Shown here in pieces: positions 1 through 13,087 of a DNA stretch of 64,000 nucleotides. How positions within the stretch are numbered: position 1 is the first letter of the stretch; every line of letters starts with the position of its first letter. This DNA is from Mangifera indica. Its lineage: Eukaryota; Streptophyta; Magnoliopsida; Sapindales; Anacardiaceae. The notes below the pieces were generated by a model. That model was given only the letters and a program-made list of their open reading frames with translations, did not search any database and was not told where the DNA came from. The stretch lies in the NCBI RefSeq assembly GCF_011075055.1, contig NC_058155.1, positions 12,433,537-12,497,536 on the forward strand, given 5' to 3'. Made by a program: the position numbers and the translations under genes.

Positions 1-101
1 GAATATGCTTTTTGTCGATCAACTTTCTCTTCTACTCCATAAAACTTCCGCTCCAAATATTGGAGACCATGCTGAGGACAATAGGAAAACTCATGTTCCA
101 T
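1..101 (-). CDS. Possible 5' end of a gene leaving the window
   Basis: On the minus strand an ATG at 101-99 opens a frame that stays open for 33 codons to the window edge. It begins MEHEFSYCPQHG and continues with charged residues. A TATA-like stretch lies just before the ATG. I do not recognise the protein. The open frame is short enough to be chance, so this is only a candidate for a first exon continuing to the left. Confidence 0.2.
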   Translation of the reverse strand, partial: MEHEFSYCPQHGLQYLERKFYGVEEKVDRQKAY

Positions 102-1461
102 AATATTTTATACATTCTATATGATCAAAAAATAAATATATTTCTTTTTGCCTTTTTGTTGCCTTTCTTTGAATGATTTGCACATACCCACATCCAATTT
201 ATCTAGTTATTTCCACTTTGGTTTCCTGCTCAACACAAAACATAACAAGCATTTGGATTATGGATTGGCTTGGGAAACACCCCCATTTTTTATCAAACTT
301 ATGTAGCATGATATGAAGTACTTTATTAACCTAATCAAGGATAGATTCAATCTAAATTAAACCTAAATAAATGTAAGGTTAAACTCAGTTGAAATATAGA
401 ATGATCATTTTGAACTCAAGTTTAACTTGCACAAATTTGTGAACAATAACATCTGAGAAGGTGAACAACAATTTTGGAGAAAGAGAAAAATCATAGTAGA
501 AGAAGAAGAATCGTTGGCGAGACAAAGTCCAACACCAGTGTTAATCGTGAGCCAAGCATACCAAAAGGCATAAACATTAAACTTGTTCAAGATTGAATCC
601 AAATGAAGTACTTTATTATTCACTTAATTACTATTAAAGGCGAATTTGAGTTGAATTAACCCTAAACAACGTTCAATATTAGCTCGATTAGAATTTAGAA
701 TAATCAATTCAAGCTCAAGCTAGTGAACTCATTGGAGAAGGAGAAGAAACAATGCAAAAATACAAAAAGAAGAAAGAAAAAAAGAATTGTTGGAAAAGAA
801 AAATTATCGTAGATAAAGAAAAAGAATTGTCAATGAGGCGAGCTCAAATGCTAGCATCAATTGCAATTTAGAATAGTCAATTCAAGCTCAAGCTAGTGAA
901 CTCATTGGAGAAGGAGAAGAAACAATGCAAAAATACAAAAAGAAGAAAGAAAAAAAGAATTGTTGGAAAAGAAAAATTATCGTAGATAAAGAAAAAGAAT
1001 TGTCAATGAGGCGAGCTCAAATGCTAGCATCAATTGCAAGCTGAGTTCAAGTTCAACAAGCTGAAATTGCTTCAGCTTGAGTTTGATTTGAATTCACCCC
1101 TACACCTTATGCATACCCTAATCATTAAACCTGAATCAAATTGCAAATAAAGTGAAGTTACAAATGAAACAAGAGCTATATAATTTAATTTCATGCTCAG
1201 AAAGTACATCCTTGTTGAAGTTCAATTGCTTACGAATTATACGGCTTCAAACTTCAATACCCAGTTGGGAGTTACTTCACCGAGCATAAGAAAATATCAA
1301 TGTACTCCGGCCAGATACTAATTCATATATGAACACTCGAATTTTCATTGTCCATGCAATAATGTTAACAGGCAGAGCAAAAGGGTCAAATAGCACTATT
1401 TAAACATAAAACTGGCAAACCAAAACTTTGCTGCCGCAGTTTTGTAATTGTTCCTGTTGTT
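102..1461. other. Intergenic, AT-rich, degenerate repeats
   Basis: No coding exon was recognised here. The stretch holds degenerate AT-rich dispersed-repeat sequence at about 300-1100, in which TCAAGCTCAAG-type words recur, and a 173-bp tandem duplication listed separately. Its right end is the 3' flank of the PPD3-like gene, which ends at 1462 on the minus strand. Confidence 0.6.
692..1037. repeat. Tandem duplication, 2 x 173 bp
   Basis: Two nearly identical 173-bp copies lie head to tail. Landmark words recur at 173-bp spacing: AATTTAGAAT at 692 and 865, TCAATTCAAG at 704 and 877, and ATGCTAGCATC at 848 and 1021. The unit is purine-rich and belongs to the degenerate dispersed repeat found elsewhere in the window. 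The near identity suggests a recent duplication. Confidence 0.9.
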
Positions 1462-4400
1462 TCATATGAACCTGAAAGAAGCAACTGCCTGCAAAACAAA
1501 ATTTTATGTTTCAGAAAATGAATTTAAAGCATGGTTTTGTAATTCATGGATTCAATCAAAATCGAACCCGAAGAAGTCTCAACTCTAGATTGACGAATTG
1601 TGGTTTTAGCTTTGAATTCGATCCGAACTGTTTTTAACTTGAATGTTCAAATCAATTCAAACTTAGATCATTAATGAAAACAAACCCAATCATTAGCTTA
1701 AACTCAACTCGTTCGATATGAGATCAAAATTTCGAATCATATCCAAACTTGATTGCAATCTTCAATTTTGAAGACCTATTAATTTCTATGCAGCTATTTT
1801 TAGACACTATCTATCGCCATGGATACGACAAGGAATGATAAAGACGTGTTCCTTCTATGATAAAACTTCTGTTTGAGCCTGTAAACTGAATAATAAGTCT
1901 ACATTTAAGCTGACCTTTTCAATCTTGGAACTGTATTTCTCCGAGTTTTCTTCGACAAACTGCAGCAGAAACATGTAATCTTAATAGTCAATTACAGGCA
2001 AGCATTCATTTCAGAGCTGCAAAAGCTAAAATAACAGAAGATAATAAAGATGACCTTCAATTTTATGGAAAACCCACCTGTCCTGTGACAGTATATAGTC
2101 TGTTGTACCAACCATTTGAAGCCATCCCAATGGCTGAAAACAAATGTTTGCAACTTTCTCCAGGATTCTGCAGCGTATACTCTATGTAATAGAACCCTGC
2201 ATTAGATTGGAACCAATACTTATCAATAACAAGGGGTGTTCAAAGTTACTCAAACCGGTTTGTTCATTTTTTAAATTGAACTGGTTTTTCTGTTTGGAGA
2301 TAACTTAAAACCAAAGCCAAACTGGTTGAAAGATCAACCGGTTATGAATAAAAACTACTAGATAACCAAACTGAATTTTTGGTTCATTGCATTTGAATCA
2401 AACTTCCATAGGGACAGTCATTCTAAACTTGGTACAATTATTCAGGCTTCAAACTTCACATTTTTATCAATGTTACTTCAATTTGTACGAAATGACGAAC
2501 GACAAGTGGAATGGAGTTGTTCCTTGTTGAACAAACAATCTAAGAAATGAAAAAGACATTCCATGTCTTAAATGGGTGTTCCAACCTTCAAACTTATTTT
2601 TAATTTGGTTTGGTTATCAAACCGGTAACTAAACTGGAAAACAACCAAGTTGACCAAAATCCTAACCAACAACTGAAACAGTTTTTCAATTACTCTATTT
2701 TCCGGCCCGGTTATCATTTGAGTATTGATTAAGTTTGGTTTACCCAATTTTTTATCACCCCCACATATCATTTAATACAAGCTCAATTACAAACAAAAGT
2801 GATAGATTGAGTGATTGCATTGGAAAGAAGTTTGAGTTACCTTTAGATGCTTTACAATCTACGAGTTCTGCTTTCACACCCGGAGGCCTTTGCCAGCTTC
2901 TGTCCAATCCACTAACCTGGAGACAATTTGTCATGCAGAATGTAACATGTAAAAGCTAAACTGAGTTTCCATTTCAAGAAATTGCAGAATATAAATGATT
3001 AAAAAACCCACCAGAGTATCTGCGAATTCTTCAACCTTGCCAAAAGACTCCATTCTTGTAAAATCCGGGCCAAGTCCTGTGATTACAACGCTGACTAATA
3101 CAACCAATTTCAGATTTATGAAAGCCTTGAATGATTGCCAAAATGATGGATCCTTCACATAAGTCTGTGAATACCGTTTGAACTTGAATCTTCTGCTGGG
3201 TAGAAAGCGGTTATTGATTTGAATCCATTATCGCCCAACCCCACTTGCCAATCTGCATCAACAAGCAATGAATTCTCCTTATTACTTGATAAATGTATAT
3301 TTTTGCTATATCACAAGTGCAAAATTTAAGACTTGAATCCCACATAAAAAAACATGAGGTTTATATGGTTTTAAACTCTCCAATTTTAATAGCTTGTATC
3401 TAGGGTTTGATTCTCCTAAAGATCGTATTATTTGGTATCATAGTCACTATTATGTCTTCCAGTTGCAATTGTGTTATGTGGGCAATGACACTAACATTAC
3501 AATGTTTGCTCAACCCTAAGAGAGAGTTATAGCACAACTAGCCTACATGGGTGTTGGGGTTGCATTGCGTGATGGTGTGGATGTTAGGAACCCGACTCTT
3601 TTCAACCAAAACAAAAAATTAAAACACAAAAAACATAATAAACTAAACTATTTCATTAACCAAAACATTACAATAATAAACCGAACAATTTGAGGAGTTC
3701 GGAGCCTCTCATTTTCTGACCGTTCAAGGCGTCAGAGACCTCTCTAAATCAGCTAAAGATGGCTGCTCTCAAACCAAACCCTAATACATTTTCTTCTCTC
3801 CTCCTTTTAAAACCCCAAAACATATATTTATAATAGAAATAAACCATTGGATTGAGGACAAATGTCACAATCCTAACATTTCCCTCCCCTTCAAAATCAT
3901 CTTGTCCTCAAGATGGATATTTATATAATGATTTAAAAAAAAAAAATTGATATTTTTAATTTTTTTTTGTTTTTTTTTAATTTATTATTATTATTATTTT
4001 TTTCTCCCTACCCTCTCTCTCTCCTGTTGATTCTTCACCCTTTTTTTTCTTTCTAACGGTCCCACATCTTCTTTTTTTCTCTTCCCAAGAAGCCCACCTA
4101 CTGTCTTCCCTTCTATTTTCCCAACCACAACTCTTCTCCTTTTCCCAACAAGCCAACCGCCACTGCCCTCCAGCCCTCTTTTTTTTTCTCTCTCTCCTTT
4201 CTCTTTCTTCTCCTTGTCTTTTTTTTTTCTTCTTTCTTCTCCTTCATCTTTCTTTCTTCTTCCTTCTGCTTTCTCTACGTTTTCTCCTTTTTGCCTATGT
4301 ACTTTTTTTTTTTCACTCTTGCCGACATTCCATTTTCATCCTTCTTCTTTTTCTGTTTTCGTTGTCTTCTTCTTCGCTCTTTTTTTTGGACACTTTTCCA

Positions 4401-5787
4401 GCATGTAGCCACCGACTCATTTCTCTCATTCTTCTTCAAGTCAGCCTCCTCCGTAAACATTTTTTGACGACTCTTTACTTTTCTGACCATCATCTATCTT
4501 CTTCGCTGGATTGAATGCTCTGATACCATTTTGTTAGGAACCCAACTCTTTTCAACCAAAACACAAAATTAAAACACAAAAAACATAATAAACTAAACTA
4601 TTTCTTTAACCGAAACATTACAATGATAAACCGAACAATTCGAGGAGTTCGAAGCCTCCCATTTTCTGGCCGTTCGAGGCGCTGGAGACCTCCCTAAATC
4701 AGCCAAAGATGGCTGCCCTCAAATCAAACCCTAATACATTTTCTTCTCTCCTCCTTTTAAAATCCCAAAACATATATTTATAATAGAAATGGATCATTGG
4801 ATTGAGGACAAATGTCCCAATCCTAACTGTGGACTAGTTGTGCATGGTAGTGTCGACATTACAGTATTCACTTGACATTGCAGTATTCACCCAATCTAAC
4901 AAGGAGTTAGTGCCCAACCAACCCACATGGGCATCAAGGCTACTAAGTGTGGTCATAAGTGTAATGTATGAAAATTGAATCTCACATTAGGAAAATATAG
5001 GCTTTTGATGGTGCCGGTATGGCAGAGGGTGATGGTATGCTACTTTCCCAAGAATTTGAATCCTAGGTCTATATGGTTTCAGACTCTAATTTCAATAATT
5101 AGCTTTTTGGGACGTAGATCTACCAAGTTTCCTATCGATCTTCATCTCTAAATTTATCTTTCACTTATTGTATAATTACAACCACAACTCTACATTTGCC
5201 TAGAGGATTACCTTGAGGAATCCATATCTTGAATTTGTTGGCATCATCAGTATAACTACGGAAATCCCCTGGAACATCTAAAACATAAAGAGAACATGTA
5301 GAACAATCAATCAAAACCTCAAAATTCAATCACCAACTAATTCTTAATCACCAAAACAACCAATCTACCATTTTCAGCCAACGAGCTTGGAACAATGGCT
5401 GGAAAAGAAAATGCTGTGAAGGCCAACTGCAAAACAACTTCCCTTCTTTTAGCTTGAGTCTTCTCTAGCTCCAGCACCCGAAATCTATCACCATTACTAT
5501 TAAAAACCAGATTCAACAATAAAAGGAAAAATCCCAAAACTCAGTTGTAAATTACACTGGTGTTTCTTCTTCTGGTTGTTCTTGTTTTTTGCAGTAGTTC
5601 TTGCAGCGGAAAGCCTTTTGCTTTTTGCATTTACCGATTCCTGAAAGAGATTGAATGAAGAAAACAATCAATACAGCAAAAATGGTTTAAAGGGTTGGGA
5701 GTTGGGAGGTTGCAGACCTTGGAAAGGTGAGAAAGAGCCATCACGAGGACGCAGAGACATCGAATACACTGAAGAAATAGACGCCAT
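1462..5787 (-). CDS. PPD3: PsbP-domain thylakoid lumen protein, PPD3-like
   Basis: Ten exons were read on the minus strand: 5787-5718, 5640-5556, 5484-5369, 5277-5212, 3252-3175, 3094-3012, 2916-2841, 2196-2078, 1959-1915 and 1488-1462. All junctions are GT-AG and keep frame, giving 254 residues. The start MASISSVYS is a plastid transit peptide. At about residues 66-87 AKRREVVLQLAFTAF is followed by a small-residue segment, which fits a twin-arginine lumen signal. The PsbP fold follows, with DFRSYTDDANKFKIWIP, GFKSITAFYP, VVITGLGPDFTRMESFG and NGWYNRLYTVTGQ. PsbP-domain proteins of this branch are soluble lumen proteins, mostly auxiliary to the photosystems. The exact role of this member is not visible in the sequence. 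Length and motifs match Arabidopsis PPD3 as I remember it. Intron 4 (3253-5211) is enlarged by an LTR element in the same orientation. Confidence 0.93.
3582..4828 (-). mobile_element. TRIM-like non-autonomous LTR retrotransposon
   Basis: Two 297-bp direct repeats, 3582-3878 and 4532-4828, enclose a 653-bp interior. Each LTR starts TGTTAGGA; the left one ends TCCTAACA and the right one TCCTAACT. A perfect 5-bp target duplication, GTGGA, lies at 3577-3581 and 4829-4833. Read on the minus strand, TGGTATCAGAGC (4528-4517) begins three bases inside the LTR. That is the plant tRNA-iMet primer-binding site. A purine tract (complement of about 3879-3895) precedes the other LTR. No gag, protease or polymerase frame exists; the interior is a purine-rich tract on the element's sense strand. 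By eye the LTRs differ at about 23 of 297 sites, mostly transitions. It lies inside PPD3 intron 4, same strand as the gene. Confidence 0.93.
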
Positions 5788-7813
5788 GGCTTTCAGATTG
5801 AACTCTGCATTGAGTTTGGACATATATTCGTTTTTTCAGTGTAATTGGTTGGCTATTAATGGCCACTATTATTTTTATAAAATAAATAATATTTCTGGTA
5901 CAACAAATATCAGGAAGGAAAATAAATATTTTGTAACACATTTCACCCAAGGTTAAATAATGATTAATTTAAGATTAATTCCAATTTAAAAAAGTTAATT
6001 TGATGCATATTTGAGATTGATCTTTTAATATAAATTTTGATTTGTTTAATCTAAGTTCAGATAATTTAGGTCGATAATATTTGTATTTATACAAATTTCA
6101 TATATATATATATGTTTACTTGATAAAAGTTAATAGATTTAAGTTTTTGGGTTTTAATTGAATAAATTAAATTAAAAAAAATTGAGTTTTTTTTTTCCTT
6201 TCAAACAATTTGAGTTTTATTAGTTTTTATTTTCAAGTTTGAGTCAAATTCAAATTTCAACTCATTGATATAAAACTAATTCTTTTAAATTTAAATCGAT
6301 GTCAAACCAAAACTTATTTGAAGTTAACTCAGATCAAATTATACACTACTTAGGATGAGCATTATGACCACTCACAATTTGTGGTTTAAAAAATTATATT
6401 AGTAGATAGAGATGATAATTTCGATCAGACTTTAAGGGCCTCGACCCTTTCCAATCCTAGCGAGAAGGAGATTATTTAGTAGAAACGGAAAAGCCGACGG
6501 GTATAGTGATAAAAAAAATCTTTGCAATCAGGGATGGAGATGCATATGTCCCCTTACTACCCCACCCATTCTCCTCTCCACCCTCACGCCCACCCATTTA
6601 TATTAATATATTTACTTAAAATACTAACATATTTTTATAGTTTTAGAGTATTTATGTTTTTTAAATATATTTAGATTTTTGTTACTCATATTAAAATGAT
6701 TAATATATTATATCTGCGACATTTAAAATAGTGGGTTGGTTTATTATTTAATATATTTATATTGTATTTAAATAGTATAAGGAGGAGATTTTTTCTTATG
6801 GGTACGGAGAGGAGATTTTTTTTCCACTGGAACGGGAAATAGATGAGGAGAGGATTTATTTTCATAGAAAAAGAACGAGAAATCATTTTCATCCCCATAA
6901 CAGCAATAAACTGAGGATAGAGATTGATATCTCTTACGGGAACAGGGACGGGTATTAAGATCCCCTTCCCACCCATCCCTACTACCATCCCTATTGGTAG
7001 ATAATTATATTCACTCAATGTTTGGACAAATAATCGATCCTCATTTATTACATTTTCAAACTACAAACGTTCACACAAAACTCGTTTTTAGATATAAACA
7101 TTATTTTTCTTTCCAAAATTAGAAACAAAAATCTCTGACGTGGATCATGAAATTGCACAAGAAAAATATGATATAATTAGAAAAAAATTTATACCAATAT
7201 GAGTTTAACTTAACTTTATAAAGTTAAGAACTCTCCTCAAATTAGCTTGCCCTTGAGATTATCTTAGCCGAGTTTATTTAAAATTTGATCGATCAATTAA
7301 ATCATTAAATTCGAGTCTAACTGAGTTTGAACTCGTCCTTATCTAGAGTTAGGTATTGCATAAAACTCTGTAGTTTAGGCGTCGATGGGATGGGAATGTG
7401 GTATCTCCAAACCTTGGGCAAAAACTGTCATTTCCTATTTTGGAACCAACGAGGACAATATGATCATGTGTTTCTTGGAGCGAGTAGAACGTATTTTGTA
7501 GTCGAGAAAGTGAAAGAAAATTTGAAAAAAAAAAGGGACTGAGTGACCCAGTGAGAAATGACGGCGTTTAAGTAAATGCAAACAAATAATTAATTTTTTT
7601 TTGTACGAAACGAAATTAACGAATTAGCCTTGCTTTTACCTTCCTTTTATAAAATAAAAATTAAATTAAAAAATCTGAAATAAAATATCTACTAAATATT
7701 CACCATTTCCTTACTGGGCATCCCGCTGTCTTTTTTATATTTTTTTCATTTCTAATCTCTGAAATTTCTTCACTCAAACTCTGCTTTACTTCTCAAAATT
7801 TTCATTTTTCTAG
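5788..7813. other. Divergent intergenic region with transposon remnant
   Basis: This separates the PPD3-like gene (minus) from the AHL gene (plus), so both promoters should lie here. It is AT-rich, carries degenerate repeat sequence at about 5950-6350 and 7200-7340, and holds a MITE-like element at 6409-6994. Its right end is a likely noncoding first exon of the AHL gene, ending at 7813 before a GTGAGT donor. The matching acceptor is at 8201-8202. No other coding frame is supported. Confidence 0.5.
6409..6994. mobile_element. Degenerate terminal-inverted-repeat element
   Basis: The left end GAGATGATAATTT and the right end CTACTACCATCCCTAT (inverted) are imperfect terminal inverted repeats. 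They are flanked by near-matching 9-bp duplications, TAGTAGATA at 6400-6408 and TGGTAGATA at 6995-7003. The interior has runs such as CCCCACCCATTC. No transposase is encoded. The class is uncertain; hAT-like or Mutator-like are both possible. Confidence 0.5.
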
Positions 7814-8217
7814 GTGAGTTTATTTTTAAATTTTTCTGATTTTTTCGTATATTTTTCACATTTTTTAACAGTAAATATTCAAAATTTCGTAATTGTTTGT
7901 AAAAAAATTTGAAATATTATGGTGTATTTTCAGTAAATTAGGGTTTTTATCTGTGCGGTTTACTAGATTCTCTCTAGATTTCAGTCCGCTATTTCGGGTC
8001 AAGATAGCTTTTTCTGGGTTAGGGAATACTATAAATAACGTTACTCTAGTTCAAATTCTGGCCTTATTTTTCAAAGATCTCTGAATTTTGAAAAAAAAAA
8101 TTTGAAACTGGTCCACACAGTCTAGTCTAAAATGAAGTGGGTTAGCTTGATCTTGAATATTGGATTCCTGTCTAATGGTCTTGTTTATTTTTCTTGTACA
8201 AGGAAGAGAAAGGAAAA

Positions 8218-11200
8218 ATGTCAGGATCTCAGTCAGGAGGCAATGTGATGACGAGTCGGGAACCGTTCAACTCGGGTCTTCAGAAGAGTGTGGCACAGTC
8301 ACAGCCGGTGATGCAGAACATGCGTTTATCGTTTAGTTCTGACAGGACAGCTGTGTACAAACCAGTGAATCCGCCGTCACCTACCTACCCGGCGGATGTC
8401 GGTGGGGTGACGTCATCTCCAGTGCAAGGAATGAATATGAACATGGGAGGAGGGAATGAGTCCATGAAGAAGAAGAGAGGGAGGCCTAGAAAGTATGGGT
8501 CAGATGGCGCAATGGCATCCGCCTTCGTGCCCTCACCCACATCTGCCTCCACTAATCAATCAGGTGGCGGAGGCTTCTCTTCTCCGCCAGGAGGATCAGC
8601 TTCACCGAATTCTTTGAAGAAAGCTAAAGGCAGACCGGCTGGTTCTCGCAAGAAAGATCAGTTTGAGACTCTTGGTATATATATTTTAAATTAATGAAGT
8701 TGTGTTTCTGTCACGTGATGGGATTGGGATATTTCAGATGATGTTTGTTTGCTTCGTTGAGTTTGACTGGTTTTCAATTTTATTTATAACTTATGGTATT
8801 AAGGGTTGTTATTAGTTAGGGTTTCTGTAATTGCTGATATAATAAATTGTTCTTATGTTTTAAGAGTATTATGTGGAAAGGAAAAGGAATGCTATTGTTT
8901 CTGATTGATCTGACCTTAGATTCTTCTGTTTGTGGAAAGTACATATATGCCCTTGATTATTGTTGCTTTCGTAGAGTTCTCTTCACTCTTCATTTATCCG
9001 TATTGTTTTTCTTTTTCATGCATGCTTTTCACATTGATGCTCTTAAATTTTATATTTAAATTATTTTTTTAAATGTTGTAGAAAGAAAAGAAAAATTATT
9101 TTGATACTTAAGTCTCAGTGGGTTCCTTCTAATTCTCTGAATTTTTATTTGACAAGAAAAAAATCTTCTTGGAAAATTTTGTTTGATGGTAAAAATTTTA
9201 CCTTGCAACATCCTATAAGAAAATTTAGTAAGAAAAGTTACTAAACATAAAAGGGTGTTTTATTTAGTTTACTATGATTATCTTACTAGGTTTTCTTTTT
9301 CAGGATCAGCCGGGCCTGGATTTACGCCTCATATTATCACTGTGAAAGCTGGAGAGGTTTCCGTGTGCTATTCATATTTGTTTTCTTTCTCATTTATGCA
9401 TTTCTTTATTCTTGTTGGAATTTTGCTTATATTAAACGCTACTTTAGTCTTTGCTCCAAAGGATTGTTCTTATCAATTAAAATACTATGCACTTAGTTGC
9501 AGGTGTTAATTTCTTCAACATTTACATATATATATGTATTTATTTATTCAAAATAATCTCTCATGCGATGTTGTTATTGCCGACATTGATGTGACATGCT
9601 TTTTTCAAGTTTTGCCTAGTATGTTTGTCTCAGGTGTTATATGCTTTAGGTAGATCTTTAGGTTTCCCATATTTTTTTTTACCGTCAGTGTCATTTTATC
9701 CTTTATTATATGACTAAATTGTATGCAAACAAGTTAAATGTGATTAGTTCATCGATTTCTTGATTGTGTAGTTGTATAAATGTTGTCAACCTAGTGTCAT
9801 TACGTGTCAGGAGTTGTAAGTGAGTTAAGTCTTTTTTATCCATTCCAATAGACCAAACACAATAAAAAAGAAACAGGAAATTTTGCAAATCTGATCTTAT
9901 TTTTCACAATGCAGTTCCAATTTGGAACTTCTATATGTTTTCTTCCTGCTTCTGTGATATGGTTTACAAACTCATACATAAATGGTTCAGCTTGATAAAT
10001 TTCATGGTTCAAAAGTCAATCATTTCCTTAGTTGAGTGTGATAAATTACATTTCATTTGTGTAAATTAGAGGTACGGTTTCAAAATCATTTGATAATGTG
10101 GAAGTATTTGACAAAGTTTCCAAATTTATTTCTCCTTTTATACATCAATATTTGGGAGGGGGGGTGTGGGGAGGAGGGGAGGAAGAGAGGGAGAGTGCTT
10201 TGTGAGCCCTGATCCGAGTAGTAATTAATTTTCTTTTTGATTTCTTGTCTTATCAAGGGGATGTTCTTCAATTTTTTGTTTGCTGAAAGTCCTGTAACTG
10301 TTTCGTGATCAAATTAAAAGAAGAATCTTAAACTGGCTGGGAGGGAAAAAAAAGCTGTATGCAGTGAAACTAAATCTTATTAAAGCTTTATTTTAAATTA
10401 CTAAATCTTACTACTTATCGTAACCTTGATTTACGGCAAAGTTCTTAGGTAGTTGTTACATTATTTTTATTAAGCATGTCCTTGTTCCGAATAAGTGCTC
10501 CTTTGAATATAATTTTGTATTAGGTGGAAAGGTTTTACAGAAATTTGTCAGCGTAAATTTATGTTGCATCTTATTGTTGCTGTCAAAGAATCTGACTTCT
10601 AGGTATTACCTCCATATCCGTTGTGTGTTCAAATCTGATTTGCATGCTGGCAGCATATTCTATTTTGGCTTATTGTGTTATGTGTCCTTGGTGACTAGTC
10701 TTGATTGCTGGTGAAGAAAAGTGCAAAATGAACATCCTATAAAATTCTAGTAAATTTTATTTTAGCTCAACTTGGTTAAAAATGTACATCCTATAATAGG
10801 TTCACCCAAATATATTTTGTGGAAGAACTTTAGAGTTAATTTTATTTGTTTATCACATAGGTTCTATAACACCCTTGGTGCCTTAGAGGAGTACATTTGT
10901 GGCTTGAAACTACAAAGACAACCATGTAGTATTTGGTTTTGACCATTTGCCATACGACTACAGTAGTGTGAGCTCATCAAGGTTAAAATATATTCAATGT
11001 GATAATCCGTGATGAGTGTCCTGTTATAGATTGGTGCAAATTTGGAGTGAATAATTTGTGATATCTTGGTTTGTTGACATTTGAGGATGCAATTGACTAC
11101 TTGGTGCATATTATTTCTAATATTGATGACATGATATTATGATTCTTGATTTGGAAATTTATATTTTAAGTTAAACCCCCTTTATTTTTGGATTTTTACG

Positions 11201-13087
11201 CGTGTACATGTTCAAGGTCACGAGGAGACATGCATGTGCAAAAATATTAACTACGTTTTATTTTATTTAAGGGAAAAATTTAATGCCATATGTATCTGGA
11301 TATTCAGGACGTGTCATCGATGATAATGTCATTTTCTCAACATGGTCCTAGAGATATCTGTATCCTCTCAGCAAATGGAGCCATATCAAATGTGACTCTC
11401 CGTCAACCAGCAACATCTGGTAGAACTGCAACTTATGAGGTTGGTGATGCCTTATTTATGACTTATAGCTGTAACTTGAAGTCATGGCATTTGGATCTAT
11501 ATAATTGCAGCAATTTATAATACCTTTATTGTAAACAAATAGGCCTATTAAACGTTGATGAACTTGAAAATGGCACAATGCCTTCTCTAGCTCTATAATT
11601 AGCTGGAATATTGTTTTTAAATTTGATTTAGTAGTTATTTAATTATTTTGGGTTGGGAAGGGTGATTGTGTCTGGGATAGATCTGGTATGTGGATTATGA
11701 TCTTGGTGCTGTTTTATACAAAAAAAATCTCTGTAAAACAGAACCCATAAATGATATTAATAATGATGGGAGCCTTTTTTCTTTTTTTGGGATGTTCGTG
11801 AGTGAAGTTAGATTTTCAAGTTTATTTAAACGATGTTGAAATTAAAGTTCATTAACCACTTGTTTAGTTATAGTTGTAGAACCCTGCCAAAGAAAAGTAT
11901 TACTTTTCAACCTATTTGTTGTATTATAATTTATGGCGCCCAAAACTGGTTAAAAATAAAAAATCATTCCTGTAAATCTGTCCAAGTTCAGGTTTCAGAA
12001 GCAACTTGTTATGCTTGCTGAATTTGCTTGTCGGAAACAGAATCATTGGAATAAGTTTTCCTTACCTGACATGTGACTGTTGTATATATCAAATAACTGT
12101 CACGAAATTGTGTTGCCTCATTCATGCTGTGGTCCTTCATGATATATATTTAATTTAATCAGTCATCTTTTGTTTTTCTCTTTCTTCAATTTTCTTATTT
12201 GTTACTTTTGTTAATTCAGGGGAGATTTGAGATTCTTTCACTTTCTGGTTCGTTTTTACTATCTGGAAATGGTGGTCAGCAGAGTAGAACTGGAGGACTT
12301 AGTGTCGCATTATCTGACCCAGATGGCCGTGTTTTAGGTGGTGGAGTGGCTGGTCTACTAACTGCTGCATCCCCTGTTCAGGTCTCTTTGCTTTTTACTG
12401 TTATCTTCTTCATTTTTGTTTTTGGTTTCCAAAAAACTCTGCTGGTGGTAGTTTCCCGTTCTTTAAGTTCTTCTGATATCTTGCATTTTTTTAATGCTGT
12501 AAAAAAGAAATTGATAGCAAAAATAACAATGGAGATGAAGTGCCTGAATATTTTTTAGGTCAGAAAATTAAGAGGGTTGACCAAAATTAAGTTTCCTCAA
12601 TCTCATTTTGTGATAATGGATATTGAGATTCCAGCATATTATAGCTATTCTTCTCATATACCATCTCTCCCAGTCATTTTGAGGTTGCTGATCTCACAAT
12701 ATGGCTGTGCATTATTTTATCATTATCAATGACAAGTTTTAATGAAGTGGATCTTGCTGTTACATGTTAGTGATTCTTACCCCTTGTGGTGCAGTGTTGC
12801 CATAAATGTTCTGAATTTGATATATAAGCTTTTACCTGTTGCAGGTGGTTGTGGCGAGTTTCATTGCTGAAGGTCGCAAGGAATCAAAACCATCTGACCA
12901 TATGGAACCTCTGTCTGCCCCTTCAAACATTATTGCAGGTGGTGGGTCAGCAGGAGCTAGCAGCCCACCCTCACGAGGGACTCTGAGTGAATCATCCGGT
13001 GGACCTGGGAGCCCGCTTAATCAGAGTACAGGGGCCTGCAATAACAATCACCCTCAAGGTTTGGCCACAAGCATGCCATGGAAGTAA
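8218..13087 (+). CDS. AHL10: AT-hook motif nuclear-localised (AHL) protein, AHL10-like
   Basis: Five coding exons (8218-8674, 9304-9356, 11308-11439, 12220-12381, 12845-13087) give 348 residues, with all junctions in frame. There are two AT-hooks: RGRPRKYG at about residues 87-94, and KGRPAGSRKK at about 138-147, which is weaker because it lacks the GRP-R core. The PPC/DUF296 domain spans about 157-278 and contains the conserved GRFEIL at 215-220. AHL proteins bind AT-rich minor grooves and form trimers through the PPC domain. The two-hook, multi-exon structure is that of clade B AHLs. The MSGS start and MPWK end match AHL10 as I remember it. The ATG at 8218 is chosen because it follows the AG acceptor at 8201-8202. 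The first coding exon is preceded by a likely 5'UTR intron (7814-8202). Confidence 0.93.

Noticed and set aside
4214..4493. Ser/Phe-rich and Lys/Arg-rich frames on the two strands
   Set aside because: They are low-complexity readings of the polypyrimidine/polypurine interior of the LTR element, not genes.
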